DNA of 64,000 nucleotides from Hymenobacter sp. YIM 151858-1 (GTDB taxonomy: Bacteria > Bacteroidota > Bacteroidia > Cytophagales > Hymenobacteraceae): the NCBI RefSeq assembly GCF_025979705.1, contig NZ_CP110136.1:2232001-2296000 (forward strand). Reading direction: 5' to 3'. How positions within the stretch are numbered: position 1 is the stretch's first letter; the number at the start of each line of letters is the position of its first letter. The notes beneath the pieces were generated by a model, which saw nothing but the letters and a program-made list of their open reading frames with translations, did not search any database and was not told the DNA's origin. Positions 8,182 to 16,048 of the stretch are shown piece after piece. A program made the translations under genes and the position numbers.

Positions 8182-9102
8182 ATGCTTCTACGCTTACTGC
8201 TGCTTTGCCTTGTTTCTCCTTGCTTTGTGCAAGCTCAAATCGCGCAGATAACCGGCCGCATTGTCGGCCGAGCTGATAATCAACCACTACCTAGAGCTAC
8301 TATCATCGAGAAAGGTACCACGAACGGTACATTGTCTACTTCTGATGGACATTTCGAGTTATCGACAAAGAACATTTCGGACAGCTTGACCCTGACCGTA
8401 TCCAACGTCGGTTTTGATACGCGTTTTGTACAAGTAGCACCGGACAGCTATACAGAAATAGCTCTTGATTCGAGTCGGATACCATCACACCCTCGGCCTC
8501 ACACGTTTTGGGGTAGCTTCAGTCTGCTGCCAGGTTTGAGCTATGCCCCATTTGGCGCGGATTTACGATTATTTACCCGCATGCGTGGTTTCAAATACCC
8601 TATCGGCATTGGCTTTACTTACCAGTCCAATGTACACCGTAACCACTTTTTTCGCAGCACTTTATCCCTCCCTAACTGGTCGCGCAACGGACGGTTTTTT
8701 GTGAGCAGCAATTTGGAGCGGCAGTGGCTACAGATTGTGCCGGCAAACTTGCATTTCATCAGTTACACCGGTACAATTGGCCTATTAAAGTACCGCATCG
8801 GCCCATGGTTTGGCCCTTGGCTACATCTGACAGCGGGGTACGCAGCGAAACGTTTTATTTCAGATGCTACCGGCTTTAGAATTGCTGGTTTGGGATACGG
8901 AGCTGGGCTTAGCCACGAGTTCAGGCCTTTCTTTTTGCGCTTAGGAGCCGAAGCTCGTTTTCTCCGTTGGCCTGGTTACTGGCAGCTACAAGGACAGGTG
9001 CTCCATTCGCTCGACGTAAGCCGCCGCTTTCGAGTAGGTTTGGCAGCACATTCTTTATTGCAGTACAGAGAAGTAAGCGTGATTATGTATTGTTCCTTTT
9101 AA
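8182..9102 (+). CDS. Outer-membrane protein with N-terminal carboxypeptidase-like regulatory domain
   Basis: A 306-residue exported protein. Residues 1-18 are a signal peptide (MLLRLLLLCLVSPCFVQA). Residues about 20-98 form a beta-sandwich of the CarboxypepD_reg-like type (ITGRIVGRADNQPLPRATI, GTLSTSDGHFEL, LTVSNVGFD). The rest alternates short aromatic strands and ends in F (VSVIMYCSF), as outer-membrane barrels do. Base composition and codon use are visibly more AT-rich than in neighbouring genes, and it has no CCTAGG site, which suggests recent acquisition. Function is unknown; the domain is common in TonB-linked and surface proteins of Bacteroidota. Confidence 0.7.
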   Translation: MLLRLLLLCLVSPCFVQAQIAQITGRIVGRADNQPLPRATIIEKGTTNGTLSTSDGHFELSTKNISDSLTLTVSNVGFDTRFVQVAPDSYTEIALDSSRIPSHPRPHTFWGSFSLLPGLSYAPFGADLRLFTRMRGFKYPIGIGFTYQSNVHRNHFFRSTLSLPNWSRNGRFFVSSNLERQWLQIVPANLHFISYTGTIGLLKYRIGPWFGPWLHLTAGYAAKRFISDATGFRIAGLGYGAGLSHEFRPFFLRLGAEARFLRWPGYWQLQGQVLHSLDVSRRFRVGLAAHSLLQYREVSVIMYCSF

Positions 9103-9110
9103 GTAGTGCT

Positions 9111-9157
9111 TGATAAAGTAAAAGCCCGACCGGTGAGGTCGGGCTTTTACTTTATCA
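9111..9157. terminator. Bidirectional terminator between convergent genes
   Basis: A perfect 21-bp stem (arms 9111-9131 and 9137-9157) with a five-base loop. The core GCCCGACC/GGTCGGGC is flanked by A-rich and T-rich runs, so it can end transcription of both the 8182 gene and fabI. Confidence 0.9.
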
Positions 9158-9170
9158 AAGTTCCAGAAGC

Positions 9171-9998
9171 TTAAGCTTCCTTGGTAGCATGGGTAATAGC
9201 TTCTACCATCGCCTCAGAAATGCCCGTGGTGCTGAAACCACCGTCGTGCATCAGGTTCTGCATGGTTACGTAGCGGGTCAGGTCCGAAAACAGCGATACG
9301 CAGTAATCAGCGCAAGCTTCGGCCGGGGCGTTGCCCAGCGGCGAGAGGCGGTCGGCGTACTCGTAGAACGCATCGAAGCCGCTGATGCCGGTACCAGCCG
9401 TGGTTTTGGTAGGCGACTGCGAAATGGTATTTACGCGCACCTTTTTCTGGGTACCTAGGCGCTGGCCGTAGCTGCGGGCAATGCTTTCGAGCACGGCCTT
9501 CGCCTGCGACATATCGGTGTAGTCGAGGAATGCGCGTTGCGCCGCTATGTACGACAGGGCTACTACCGAACCCCACTCATTCAGGGCGTCCTGCTTCTCG
9601 GCTACGTGCAGCATCTTGTGGAACGACAAAGCCGAAATGTCGAGCGTCTTCTGGAACCAGTCGTAGTTCAGCTCGCCGTAGTGCTTGCCCTTGCGGATGT
9701 TCGGGCTCATGCCGATGCTGTGCAGCACGAAATCGATTTTGCCGCCCAGTTGCTCCACCGCGCCGCTGAATACTTTTTCCAGGTCTTCTACCACGGTGGC
9801 ATCGGCCGGAATGATCGGGGCGCTGCACTGCTCGGCCAGCTTGTTGATTTCGCCCATGCGCATGGCAAGCGGCGCGTTGCTGAGCACGAACGTTGCGCCT
9901 TCTTCGTGGCAGCGCTGAGCTACCTTCCAGGCAATGGATTGTTCGTTGAGGGCACCGAAGATGATGCCGCGCTTGCCGGCAAGTAGGTTGTTGGCCAT
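9171..9998 (-). CDS. fabI: Enoyl-[acyl-carrier-protein] reductase, NADH type
   Basis: It catalyses the last step of each fatty-acid elongation cycle, reducing enoyl-ACP. The 275-residue protein starts at MANNLLAGKRG (ATG 9996-9998). It shows the FabI-type cofactor segment GIIFGALNEQSIAW, SIGMSPN in the middle, and the Y-x6-K catalytic pair in YTDMSQAKAV. FabI lacks the usual SDR glycine motif, as here. The C terminus GGFSTTGISEAM matches the FabI substrate loop region. A -7 element lies 43 bases upstream of the start. One CCTAGG site at 9454. Confidence 0.93.
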   Translation of the reverse strand: MANNLLAGKRGIIFGALNEQSIAWKVAQRCHEEGATFVLSNAPLAMRMGEINKLAEQCSAPIIPADATVVEDLEKVFSGAVEQLGGKIDFVLHSIGMSPNIRKGKHYGELNYDWFQKTLDISALSFHKMLHVAEKQDALNEWGSVVALSYIAAQRAFLDYTDMSQAKAVLESIARSYGQRLGTQKKVRVNTISQSPTKTTAGTGISGFDAFYEYADRLSPLGNAPAEACADYCVSLFSDLTRYVTMQNLMHDGGFSTTGISEAMVEAITHATKEA

Positions 9999-10040
9999 AA
10001 AAACGGTTGAGTCGAGTCGGAGGAAGGAATATGGAATGGG

Positions 10041-10048
10041 CAAAAATA
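10041..10048 (-). promoter_or_regulatory. -7 element of fabI
   Basis: On the minus strand the site reads TATTTTTG, an exact match to TAnnTTTG, 43 bases before the fabI start. No clear TTG is visible at the -33 distance. Confidence 0.45.
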
Positions 10049-10064
10049 GGGTTTCGGTCTAGAT

Positions 10065-10148
10065 TGTCATGTCGAGCTAGGCGAGACATCTGAGTCAGGC
10101 CGTTCGTGGTAGTTCCAACCCAGATGTCTCGCTGCGTTCGACATGACA
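10065..10148. repeat. GTCAT-type palindromic repeat, copy 1
   Basis: An 84-bp imperfect palindrome: arms 10065-10095 and 10118-10148 pair at 26 of 31 positions around a 22-base loop. It begins TGTCATGTCGAGC and ends with the near-complement GTTCGACATGACA. It sits between the fabI promoter and the stop of the GIY-YIG gene. The loop sequence is related to that of the second copy at 10471, so the two are homologous elements and not just similar hairpins. Confidence 0.85.
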
Positions 10149-10167
10149 GTTAGTACCCGCCCACATC

Positions 10168-10455
10168 CTAGTTCAGCGCCTTCCACTCGGGGTTGTGCGC
10201 CGCGATTAGTGCATCCTTCTTCGGGCGCCCCCAGCCCTTCAGCTCCTTCTCGCGCGCAATGGCCTGCTGAACACTGGCGTAATGCTCCCAGTGCACAAGC
10301 AGATGACACCAGTACCTTCCAGCGAATGTGTGTGGCTTTCCTGCATTCTCTAAGTGCTCGTCCAAACGCCGCACCATATCGTTGGTAACGCCGATGTAGA
10401 GCACGGTTTTCTTTGGGTTGGTAACGATATAGACGTAATAGTTGTGATATTTCAT
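10168..10455 (-). CDS. Small GIY-YIG nuclease-domain protein
   Basis: A 95-residue protein that is essentially one GIY-YIG domain (COG2827 type). It starts at MKYHNYYVYIV (ATG 10453-10455); an earlier in-frame ATG at 10474-10476 falls inside the flanking palindrome. The GIY-YIG pair reads YVYIVTNP then VLYIGVTNDM, followed by the conserved arginine in MVRRLDEH, glutamate in AREKELKGW and asparagine in AAHNPEW, so the nuclease site looks intact. Its stop is 20 bases from one palindrome and its start 16 bases from another. Family members are often labelled excinuclease-like, but they lack other UvrC domains. A role in DNA processing is inferred; a link to the flanking repeats is discussed as a finding. 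Confidence 0.88.
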   Translation of the reverse strand: MKYHNYYVYIVTNPKKTVLYIGVTNDMVRRLDEHLENAGKPHTFAGRYWCHLLVHWEHYASVQQAIAREKELKGWGRPKKDALIAAHNPEWKALN

Positions 10456-10470
10456 AGAGATAAGAACCTC

Positions 10471-10557
10471 TGTCATGTCGAGCGGCAGCGAAACATCTGG
10501 GGACGGACCGTCTGCTACGATTCTAACTCAGATGTCTCGCTGCCGCTCGACATGACA
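10471..10557. repeat. GTCAT-type palindromic repeat, copy 2
   Basis: An 87-bp palindrome with arms 10471-10501 and 10527-10557 pairing at 29 of 31 positions around a 25-base loop. It begins TGTCATGTCGAGCGGCAGCG. It lies between the start of the GIY-YIG gene and the end of recN. Confidence 0.88.
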
Positions 10558-10565
10558 ATTCCGGC

Positions 10566-12245
10566 CTACGCCGCTACCAACTCGCTTTCGCCGCGCATCG
10601 AGAGCAGCTCGCGGGCGCTTTGCACGGCGTTTTCCGTAACGCGGGCACCCGAAATCATTTGGGCGATTTCGCGGATACGTTCCTCTTCCGTCAGGCGGCG
10701 GATACGGCTAACGGTGCGGTCGGCGCGGTCTTCCTTGTACACGAAGAAGTGCGCATCGCCGGCGGCGGCCATTTGCGGCAAGTGCGAAATGGTGATGAGC
10801 TGGTGCTTTTTGGCCATTTGCTGCATCATGCGGCCCACCTTCACGGCTATTTCGCCCGAAATACCGGTGTCGATTTCGTCGAACACGATGGTAGGCAGCG
10901 CAGTCTTATCGGCCAGCAGGTACTTCACGCACAGCATCAGGCGCGAGAATTCGCCACCCGAGGCGGCTTTACTGAGCGTTTGCGGGTGGGCACCTTTGTT
11001 AGCCGTAAAGAGCAGGCAGATAACATCGGTACCGCTGGCTGTGGGTTGGCCGGTGCTGTGCTGCACCACCAAGCGGGCGTTGGGCATCCCTAGGTCGGCA
11101 AGCAACTCGGCCAGTTCGCGCTCAAACTGCGGGAAGGCTTTGCGGCGCTGCTCCGAAAGGTGCGCTGCCCGCTTGTTTACCGTAGCCAACGCGCCTTCGG
11201 CATCTTTGCGCAGGCGAGCAATTTCCTTGTCGAGGTTCAGCACCGAGCCTACCTTTTGCTGCAGCTCATCGCGCACGGCCAGCAGGGCGGGCAGGTCGCG
11301 CACCTGGTGCTTGCGCTGCAGGTTGTAGAGCACCGTCAGACGGGCTTGCAGCTCATCGAGGCGCCTGGGGTCGGCCTCGGTGCGCTGCTCGGCCATTTCG
11401 GTTTCGTCGGCAATGTCGCGCAGCTCAATCAGGCACGAGTCGAGCCGCTCCTTCAGCTGGCGTACCGACTCCGAATACCCGGCAATGTGCCCCAGCATAA
11501 TACTGGCTTCCTTGAGCGACGAGGTGGCGCAGTACTCCCCTTCCGACAGGCTTTGCAGTGCGTACGTCAGCTTCTGCTTGATTTCCTCGGCGTGCTCCAG
11601 CTCTTTCAGCTCTTGCTCCAGTGCCTCCTGGTTTTCGCCATCGAGGCGGGCTTCCTCCAGCTCGTTTAGCAAGAAGCTGTGGTAATCAAGCTCCTTGTTG
11701 GCTTGGGCTACCTGGTCCTCGAGGTGCTTGAGGTCGGCGGCCAGCTTGCGGTACTGCCGGTAGGCATTGCTGTACTGCGTGCGGGTGGGCACCAGCCCGG
11801 CGTACAGGTCAATCAGGTTCAGCTGAAACACCGGGTCGCCGAGCAGCAGCGTATCGTGCTGCGAGTGGATGTCCATGAGGTTGGCGCCGACTCTGCGCAG
11901 CGTTTCCACCGTCACGGGGGTGTCGTTCACAAAGGCGCGCGATTTGCCGTTTGGGCTGATTTCGCGGCGCAGAATGCACTGCGCGTCGTAGTCGATGTCT
12001 TCGGCCTCGAATATATCCTGCAGGTGGTAGCCCGAAATATCAAAATGCCCCTCGATCACGCACTTCTTGGCCGTGTTGAAAAGCAGTTTCGAATCGGCCC
12101 GGTTGCCGAGGAGCAGCCCAATGGCGCCGAGCATGATGGACTTGCCGGCGCCGGTTTCGCCCGTGATAATGTTCAGCAACGACGAGGGCCGCAGCTCCAG
12201 CGACTCGATGAGGGCGTAGTTTTGTATGCGGAGGTCAACCAGCAT
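10566..12245 (-). CDS. recN: DNA repair protein RecN
   Basis: An SMC-like ATPase that acts early in double-strand-break repair. The 559-residue protein starts MLVDLRIQNYALIE (ATG 12243-12245). The Walker A motif is GETGAGKS near residue 31, a long coiled coil fills roughly residues 150-370, and the C-terminal half carries the signature region ASGGEFSRLM and Walker B TIVFDEIDTGISG, followed by the histidine switch TISHLPQ. It is the last gene of the bamD-omega-coaCB-DUF4835 block but has its own promoter. One CCTAGG at 11089. Confidence 0.96.
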   Translation of the reverse strand: MLVDLRIQNYALIESLELRPSSLLNIITGETGAGKSIMLGAIGLLLGNRADSKLLFNTAKKCVIEGHFDISGYHLQDIFEAEDIDYDAQCILRREISPNGKSRAFVNDTPVTVETLRRVGANLMDIHSQHDTLLLGDPVFQLNLIDLYAGLVPTRTQYSNAYRQYRKLAADLKHLEDQVAQANKELDYHSFLLNELEEARLDGENQEALEQELKELEHAEEIKQKLTYALQSLSEGEYCATSSLKEASIMLGHIAGYSESVRQLKERLDSCLIELRDIADETEMAEQRTEADPRRLDELQARLTVLYNLQRKHQVRDLPALLAVRDELQQKVGSVLNLDKEIARLRKDAEGALATVNKRAAHLSEQRRKAFPQFERELAELLADLGMPNARLVVQHSTGQPTASGTDVICLLFTANKGAHPQTLSKAASGGEFSRLMLCVKYLLADKTALPTIVFDEIDTGISGEIAVKVGRMMQQMAKKHQLITISHLPQMAAAGDAHFFVYKEDRADRTVSRIRRLTEEERIREIAQMISGARVTENAVQSARELLSMRGESELVAA

Positions 12246-12315
12246 AAGGTTGGTGGTTGCGTAAATAGTTATTGACAAACACCACCTAGGCGTGCGGCGG
12301 CCAAGTGGATACTTA

Positions 12316-12347
12316 CAAACTTACTAAAACGTTTAGCCCATCCGCAA
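12316..12347 (-). promoter_or_regulatory. Promoter of recN
   Basis: On the minus strand TTG (12347-12345) precedes an exact -7 box TAAGTTTG (12323-12316) with a 21-base spacer. Transcription would begin near 12309, leaving a leader of about 65 bases that contains a CCTAGG site at 12285. Confidence 0.65.
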
Positions 12348-12419
12348 GCATAACCTCTAACCTATTTAGCAAATAATAACAAAAATCGCCTTTCCAAGCA
12401 ATCAGGCGCAGATAAAAAA

Positions 12420-12457
12420 ATTAGCAGCGGCAAACCTTGTTGGTTTGCCGCTGCTAA
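12420..12457 (-). terminator. Terminator of the DUF4835 operon
   Basis: A perfect 17-bp stem built on AGCAGCGGCAAACC and its complement with a four-base loop. On the minus strand it is followed by a run of seven Ts. It lies just after the DUF4835 stop and separates that operon from recN. Confidence 0.9.
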
Positions 12458-12488
12458 TGTATGGTCGCTCAGCTGCCTAGGTCGGGCG

Positions 12489-13421
12489 TCAGCGCTGCTG
12501 CAAAATGGCCTGGTACTTGGCCGAGTTGGTGGGGTCTACTTCCTGCAGCAACGCCACTACGCCCTGCTTCTGATCGGCCGACTGGCTGCTGCGGTAGATG
12601 TTGGCAATTTCATCGGCCTTGGTTTCGAAAAACGAGCGGATTAGCGTGGAGCCCGGCCGCCGCTGGTTGGCCTGCTGAATGCCCTGCAACGCCGTGAAGA
12701 TGCTGGTGCGGGCGTCGTCGGGCTTCTGAATGAAGATATCGAGGCCCTGGCGGTAGTAGGCGTACACGGCCGAGCGCAGGGCCTCGAGCTGCGGATCCTG
12801 CATGCCGTTGAGCAGCCAATAGCGGCTGCGCTGGTCGCGCTTGCCGTTGTCTTTCCAACCATCGTCGCCGTCGGCGCTTTGGCCGGCCGCTACCTGCAGG
12901 ATGTTGCGGGCGCGGTCGAAGTAGCGCGAGCCACCTAGGGGCGAGAAGCTGTCCTGGTCCATGCCGATGATCATGTAGGCATAGAAGCCCAGAATCGACG
13001 ACAGGTTGTTGACGTAGGAGTTCTCCGAAAAATCGAGCGGCTGGCCGGGCAGGTAAGTAAACCGCCACGACTCGGCGTAGCTCATCAGGTTGGTTTCGTA
13101 GGCGGTGCCGTACACGGGGCGCGTGCTCAGGATGCGCGCCGTAACTTGGTAAGTGCCGTTCTGCGGGATGGCGTTGATGCCGATGAAAAGGCGGCACCGG
13201 ATACGCTCTTCCGGCTTGTACACGTCGTTGGTCCAGCGGCGGTTATTCAGGAAGTCGGCTATTTCCTTCTGCATCCGATTGATCAGCTGCGGATCGGTTA
13301 TGGCCACGTTTTGGGCCGTTACCTCTACCTCAGCCAGCAGCTCCTGGGCTGCGGCCGGGCGGGTGCCGGCCAGCAGCATCAGCAACAAACCTAGGCAGAA
13401 GAAAATACCGTTACGCAACAT
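12489..13421 (-). CDS. DUF4835 family exported protein
   Basis: A 310-residue protein starting MLRNGIFFCLGLLLMLLAG (ATG 13419-13421), a signal peptide cut near AAAQE. The mature part has EVEVTAQNVAITDP, an FLNNRRWTNDVY segment, RIRCRLFIGIN, and FYAYMIIGMDQDSFSPLGG, features of the DUF4835 family found downstream of coaBC in Bacteroidota. Its start overlaps the coaB stop by 11 bases, indicating translational coupling. Function is not established; conserved linkage to BamD and CoaBC suggests an envelope role. A CCTAGG at 12934 encodes part of SPLGG. Confidence 0.85.
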   Translation of the reverse strand: MLRNGIFFCLGLLLMLLAGTRPAAAQELLAEVEVTAQNVAITDPQLINRMQKEIADFLNNRRWTNDVYKPEERIRCRLFIGINAIPQNGTYQVTARILSTRPVYGTAYETNLMSYAESWRFTYLPGQPLDFSENSYVNNLSSILGFYAYMIIGMDQDSFSPLGGSRYFDRARNILQVAAGQSADGDDGWKDNGKRDQRSRYWLLNGMQDPQLEALRSAVYAYYRQGLDIFIQKPDDARTSIFTALQGIQQANQRRPGSTLIRSFFETKADEIANIYRSSQSADQKQGVVALLQEVDPTNSAKYQAILQQR

Positions 13422-14142
13422 GGGGCTGAAGGCGGGCAACAATGGCAGAAACAATATCGTGGGCTACGGCGGCTTTGGGCTTTAGCTCGAAAGCCGTGGC
13501 GCCGTGGGCATCCACGAGGGTAATTTTGTTGGTATCGTGGCGGAAACCCGCGCCGGCATCGCGCAGCGAGTTCAGTACCACGAGGTCGAAGTTCTTGCGC
13601 CGCAGCTTATCCTGGGCGTGGCGCAGTTCGTCCTGGGTCTCCAACGCAAAACCCACCGAAAATTGTTCGGGCCGCTTGGTTTGGCCCAGCGTGGCGGCAA
13701 TGTCGATGTTCTTTACCAGCTCCAGCACCAGCGTTTCGTTGGAGCCGTCGTCGCGCTTCTTGATCTTTTCCGTAGCCACGGTGCCGGGCCGGTAATCGGC
13801 CACTGCGGCGGCAAACACCCAGATATCGGCCTGCTGCGCTACGGCGGCCGCGGCTTCGTACATCTCCTGCGCGGTTTGCACCCGCACCACCTGCACGGCC
13901 GGGTGCTCGATGCTCAGGCTGGTAGGTCCGCTCACCAACGTAACCGCAAACCCCGCATCAGCAAACTCCTGCGCCAAGGCATAGCCCATTTTGCCAGTGG
14001 AGTGGTTGCCGATAAACCGCACCGGGTCGATGGGCTCGTACGTTGGGCCAGCGGTGAGCAGTACGCGGCGGGGCGAATTCTGAATTCTGAATGCTGAATT
14101 CTGAATTGAGTTGGTTACGTCGCTGGCTAATTCAGAATTCAT
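13411..14142 (-). CDS. coaB: Phosphopantothenate-cysteine ligase (separate CoaB)
   Basis: It joins cysteine to 4-phosphopantothenate in CoA synthesis. The 243-residue protein has a repeat-derived leader (MNSELASDVTNSIQNSAFRI) and then the true CoaB domain: VLLTAGPTYEPIDPVRFI, NHSTGKMGYALA, FAAAVADYRP, KIKKRDDG and GFALET. In most bacteria CoaB is fused behind CoaC as CoaBC; here the two lie in different frames with a 4-base ATGA overlap, inside an inserted palindromic repeat. The enzyme domain itself looks complete. See the finding on this split. Confidence 0.9.
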   Translation of the reverse strand: MNSELASDVTNSIQNSAFRIQNSPRRVLLTAGPTYEPIDPVRFIGNHSTGKMGYALAQEFADAGFAVTLVSGPTSLSIEHPAVQVVRVQTAQEMYEAAAAVAQQADIWVFAAAVADYRPGTVATEKIKKRDDGSNETLVLELVKNIDIAATLGQTKRPEQFSVGFALETQDELRHAQDKLRRKNFDLVVLNSLRDAGAGFRHDTNKITLVDAHGATAFELKPKAAVAHDIVSAIVARLQPHVA

Positions 14143-14161
14143 AATTCAGCATTCAGAATTC
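14075..14161. repeat. GAATTC-type palindromic repeat inserted in the coaBC junction
   Basis: An 87-bp inverted repeat whose arms are built of GAATTCTGAATGCTGAATT units with a loop at about 14108-14128. It holds the end of coaC and the start of coaB. In one frame the unit encodes NSEFRIQN-like peptides, seen here as SIQNSAFRIQNS. The composition is much more AT-rich than the flanking genes. Confidence 0.85.
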
Positions 14162-14681
14162 TCACAATTTCCTCCGGCTCCTGCATGCGGCCGGGGCCGC
14201 TGAGGCCGCTGGCCAGCTCGCCGGCGGGCGAGTCGAGCACGCGCACGCCGTCCTGGCGCAGGCGCTCGAGGTTGCGCTGCGTGGCCGGGTGCTGGTACAT
14301 ATCGAGGTCCATGGCCGGGGCCACCATGGTGGGGCAGCGGGCCGAGAGGTAAACGGCCGTGAGCAGGTTGGGGCACAAGCCGTTGGCCAAAGCACCTAGG
14401 GTGTTGGCGCTGGCAGGGGCAATCAGCAGCAAATCGGCCCACAGCCCTAGGTCGACGTGGTTGTGCCACACGCCGGAGGCTTCGTCTTTGATGAACCCTT
14501 GCAGCACCGGGCGCTTCGAGAGCGTGGCCAGGGTAATGGGCGTAACAAAAGCCGAAGCCGAGGGCGTCAGGATTACCTGCACCTCGGCTTCGGCTTTTAT
14601 CAGCAGCCGCACCAAAGCGGCCGATTTGTAAGCGGCGATGCTGCCACTCACGCCCAGCAATATGCGGCGACCTGCCAGCAT
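14139..14681 (-). CDS. coaC: Phosphopantothenoylcysteine decarboxylase (separate CoaC)
   Basis: A 180-residue FMN-dependent decarboxylase that forms 4-phosphopantetheine. It has the flavoprotein start RRILLGVSGSIAAYKSAALV, the active-site histidine in VWHNHVDLG, IAPASANTLG, the PAMDLDMYQHPA substrate motif, and ELASGLSGPGRM with the flexible flap. The protein stops at RILNAEL inside the inserted repeat, where a CoaBC fusion would continue into CoaB. Two CCTAGG sites (14395, 14446) both encode Leu-Gly. Confidence 0.92.
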   Translation of the reverse strand: MLAGRRILLGVSGSIAAYKSAALVRLLIKAEAEVQVILTPSASAFVTPITLATLSKRPVLQGFIKDEASGVWHNHVDLGLWADLLLIAPASANTLGALANGLCPNLLTAVYLSARCPTMVAPAMDLDMYQHPATQRNLERLRQDGVRVLDSPAGELASGLSGPGRMQEPEEIVRILNAEL

Positions 14682-14703
14682 CGCGGCTTAGGCTAAACTA
14701 AAA

Positions 14704-15045
14704 CTACTCGGCTTTCTCGGCCGTGGGCTCCTCCGGCTCGGGCATCCGGAAGGTTACTTTGCCTTCCAGGAACTCCTCGATGGCGAGGTTGGTGGGCTTG
14801 GGCAGACGCTCGTAGTGCTTCGAAATCTCGATTTGCTCGCGGTTTTCAAACACCTCCTCGAGGTTGTCGACGGTAGTTGCAAATTCGGCCAGCTTGCCGT
14901 TCAGCTCCTCCTTGAGCTTCACCGAAATCTGGTTGGCGCGCTTCGAGATGATGGCAATCGACTCGTACACGTTGCCGGTTTCGTTCACGAAGTCCGACAG
15001 GTTGCGGGTAACGATGGAAGCAGGAACGTTGCTAGGTACTTTCAT
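14704..15045 (-). CDS. rpoZ: RNA polymerase omega/Rpb6-type subunit
   Basis: A 113-residue protein starting MKVPSNVPASIVTRNLSDF (ATG 15043-15045). The segment GNVYESIAIISKRANQIS is the Rpb6/omega core that latches onto the RNA polymerase beta-prime subunit. The C-terminal tail is acidic (PEPEEPTAEKAE). Position between bamD and coaBC is the standard Bacteroidota arrangement, which supports the call more than sequence identity alone. The spacing to coaC is 22 bases, consistent with one transcript. Confidence 0.88.
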   Translation of the reverse strand: MKVPSNVPASIVTRNLSDFVNETGNVYESIAIISKRANQISVKLKEELNGKLAEFATTVDNLEEVFENREQIEISKHYERLPKPTNLAIEEFLEGKVTFRMPEPEEPTAEKAE

Positions 15046-15098
15046 AACCAAGTGATGGTTGAGGAATCTGGACAAATATGCCAAACGCGGCGGTTTGG

Positions 15099-15947
15099 TT
15101 ACTGAGCCTTGGGCGTGGTGGCGGTTGCTCCTTCGCTGGCCGGCTGGTTTTCTTTCAAAAATTTCTGCGCGGCGTCGTAGAGCTGCTCCGCGTCTTTCAG
15201 GTTTTTGCTCTGCGGGAAGGCATCAACAAAGGCCTGATAATACGCAATAGCTTCGGTAAAACGCTCGCGCTGCTTGTTTTCCACGCTTTCGCGGGCCAGC
15301 TCGTACTGCGACACGAACTTGAGATAAGCCACCTGCTCGCCGTAGGGCGACGAAGGGTATTGCTGCTGAAAACCGTTCAGGGCCACTACGGCCGATTGGT
15401 AGTAGCGCAGCGAATAGTACAGCTTGGCCGATTCGAAAGCCTTCACATCCAGCTTCTTCTGCAGCTCGTTTGACATGCCTTCGGCCTCGGGGCGGAACTT
15501 GCTTTCGGGCCGGCGGTTCAGGAACTCCTGAATGGACTCAATCGCGGCGAAGGTGTTGGTTTGGTCGAGCTCGAACTCGGGCGAATCCTTGAACAGCGAC
15601 TTGGCGTGCATGAATTCGGCCTCCTCGGCAAACGGTGAGGCGGGGTACGTGGCCGCAAACTGATCGAAGTAGTACGCGCTTAGCGTGTAGTTGCGCTGCC
15701 GGTAGTTGATGTTGGCGAAGTAGAACTCGGCCTTCTCGGCCTCGGGGCGCCCCTTCAGCAACGGAATCAGCGGCTCCAGCAAGGCACCGGCCTTGTAGTA
15801 GTCTTGCTTTTTCTCGTAGTAGTCGATGGCCGCCGTGTACTTCTTGTTTACGTCGGTGCTTTTCAGCAGCTTCTGGTAAGAGCTGCAGGCACCGAGCAGC
15901 AAGGTGCTCATCAGCAGGGCGACGACGCGAAGGCGGAATACGGACAT
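15099..15947 (-). CDS. bamD: Outer membrane assembly lipoprotein BamD
   Basis: A subunit of the BAM complex that inserts barrel proteins into the outer membrane. The 282-residue precursor starts MSVFRLRVVALLM and has a lipobox at LLLGACSS, so it is lipidated at C21. Five TPR-like helices pairs follow, with KLLKSTDVNKKYTAAIDYY, FYFANINYRQRNYTLSAYYF, YPASPFAEEAEFM and YYQSAVVALNGFQQQYPSS. Its promoter sits unusually close to the start codon. It leads the operon with omega, coaC, coaB and DUF4835. Confidence 0.92.
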   Translation of the reverse strand: MSVFRLRVVALLMSTLLLGACSSYQKLLKSTDVNKKYTAAIDYYEKKQDYYKAGALLEPLIPLLKGRPEAEKAEFYFANINYRQRNYTLSAYYFDQFAATYPASPFAEEAEFMHAKSLFKDSPEFELDQTNTFAAIESIQEFLNRRPESKFRPEAEGMSNELQKKLDVKAFESAKLYYSLRYYQSAVVALNGFQQQYPSSPYGEQVAYLKFVSQYELARESVENKQRERFTEAIAYYQAFVDAFPQSKNLKDAEQLYDAAQKFLKENQPASEGATATTPKAQ

Positions 15948-15955
15948 AAGGGGGA

Positions 15956-15985
15956 CAAAGGTAAGGGTTTGGCGGCCCAACGCAA
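15956..15985 (-). promoter_or_regulatory. Promoter of the bamD operon, almost at the start codon
   Basis: On the minus strand TTG (15985-15983), a 19-base spacer, then an exact -7 box TACCTTTG (15963-15956). Only eight bases separate the box from the ATG, so the transcript would have a leader of a few bases at most. Confidence 0.7.
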
Positions 15986-16048
15986 AAGCCGCTCAGCCAC
16001 AGGAGCCCAGCACCGCCGCAAAGGTTGCGCTGCTGCTGGGCCTAACAC

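Noticed and set aside
14201-14681. Phage or plasmid origin suggested by AT-rich palindromes near coaBC
   Set aside because: The palindrome is confined to 87 bases inside a metabolic gene pair, with no replication gene, iterons or DnaA boxes around it.
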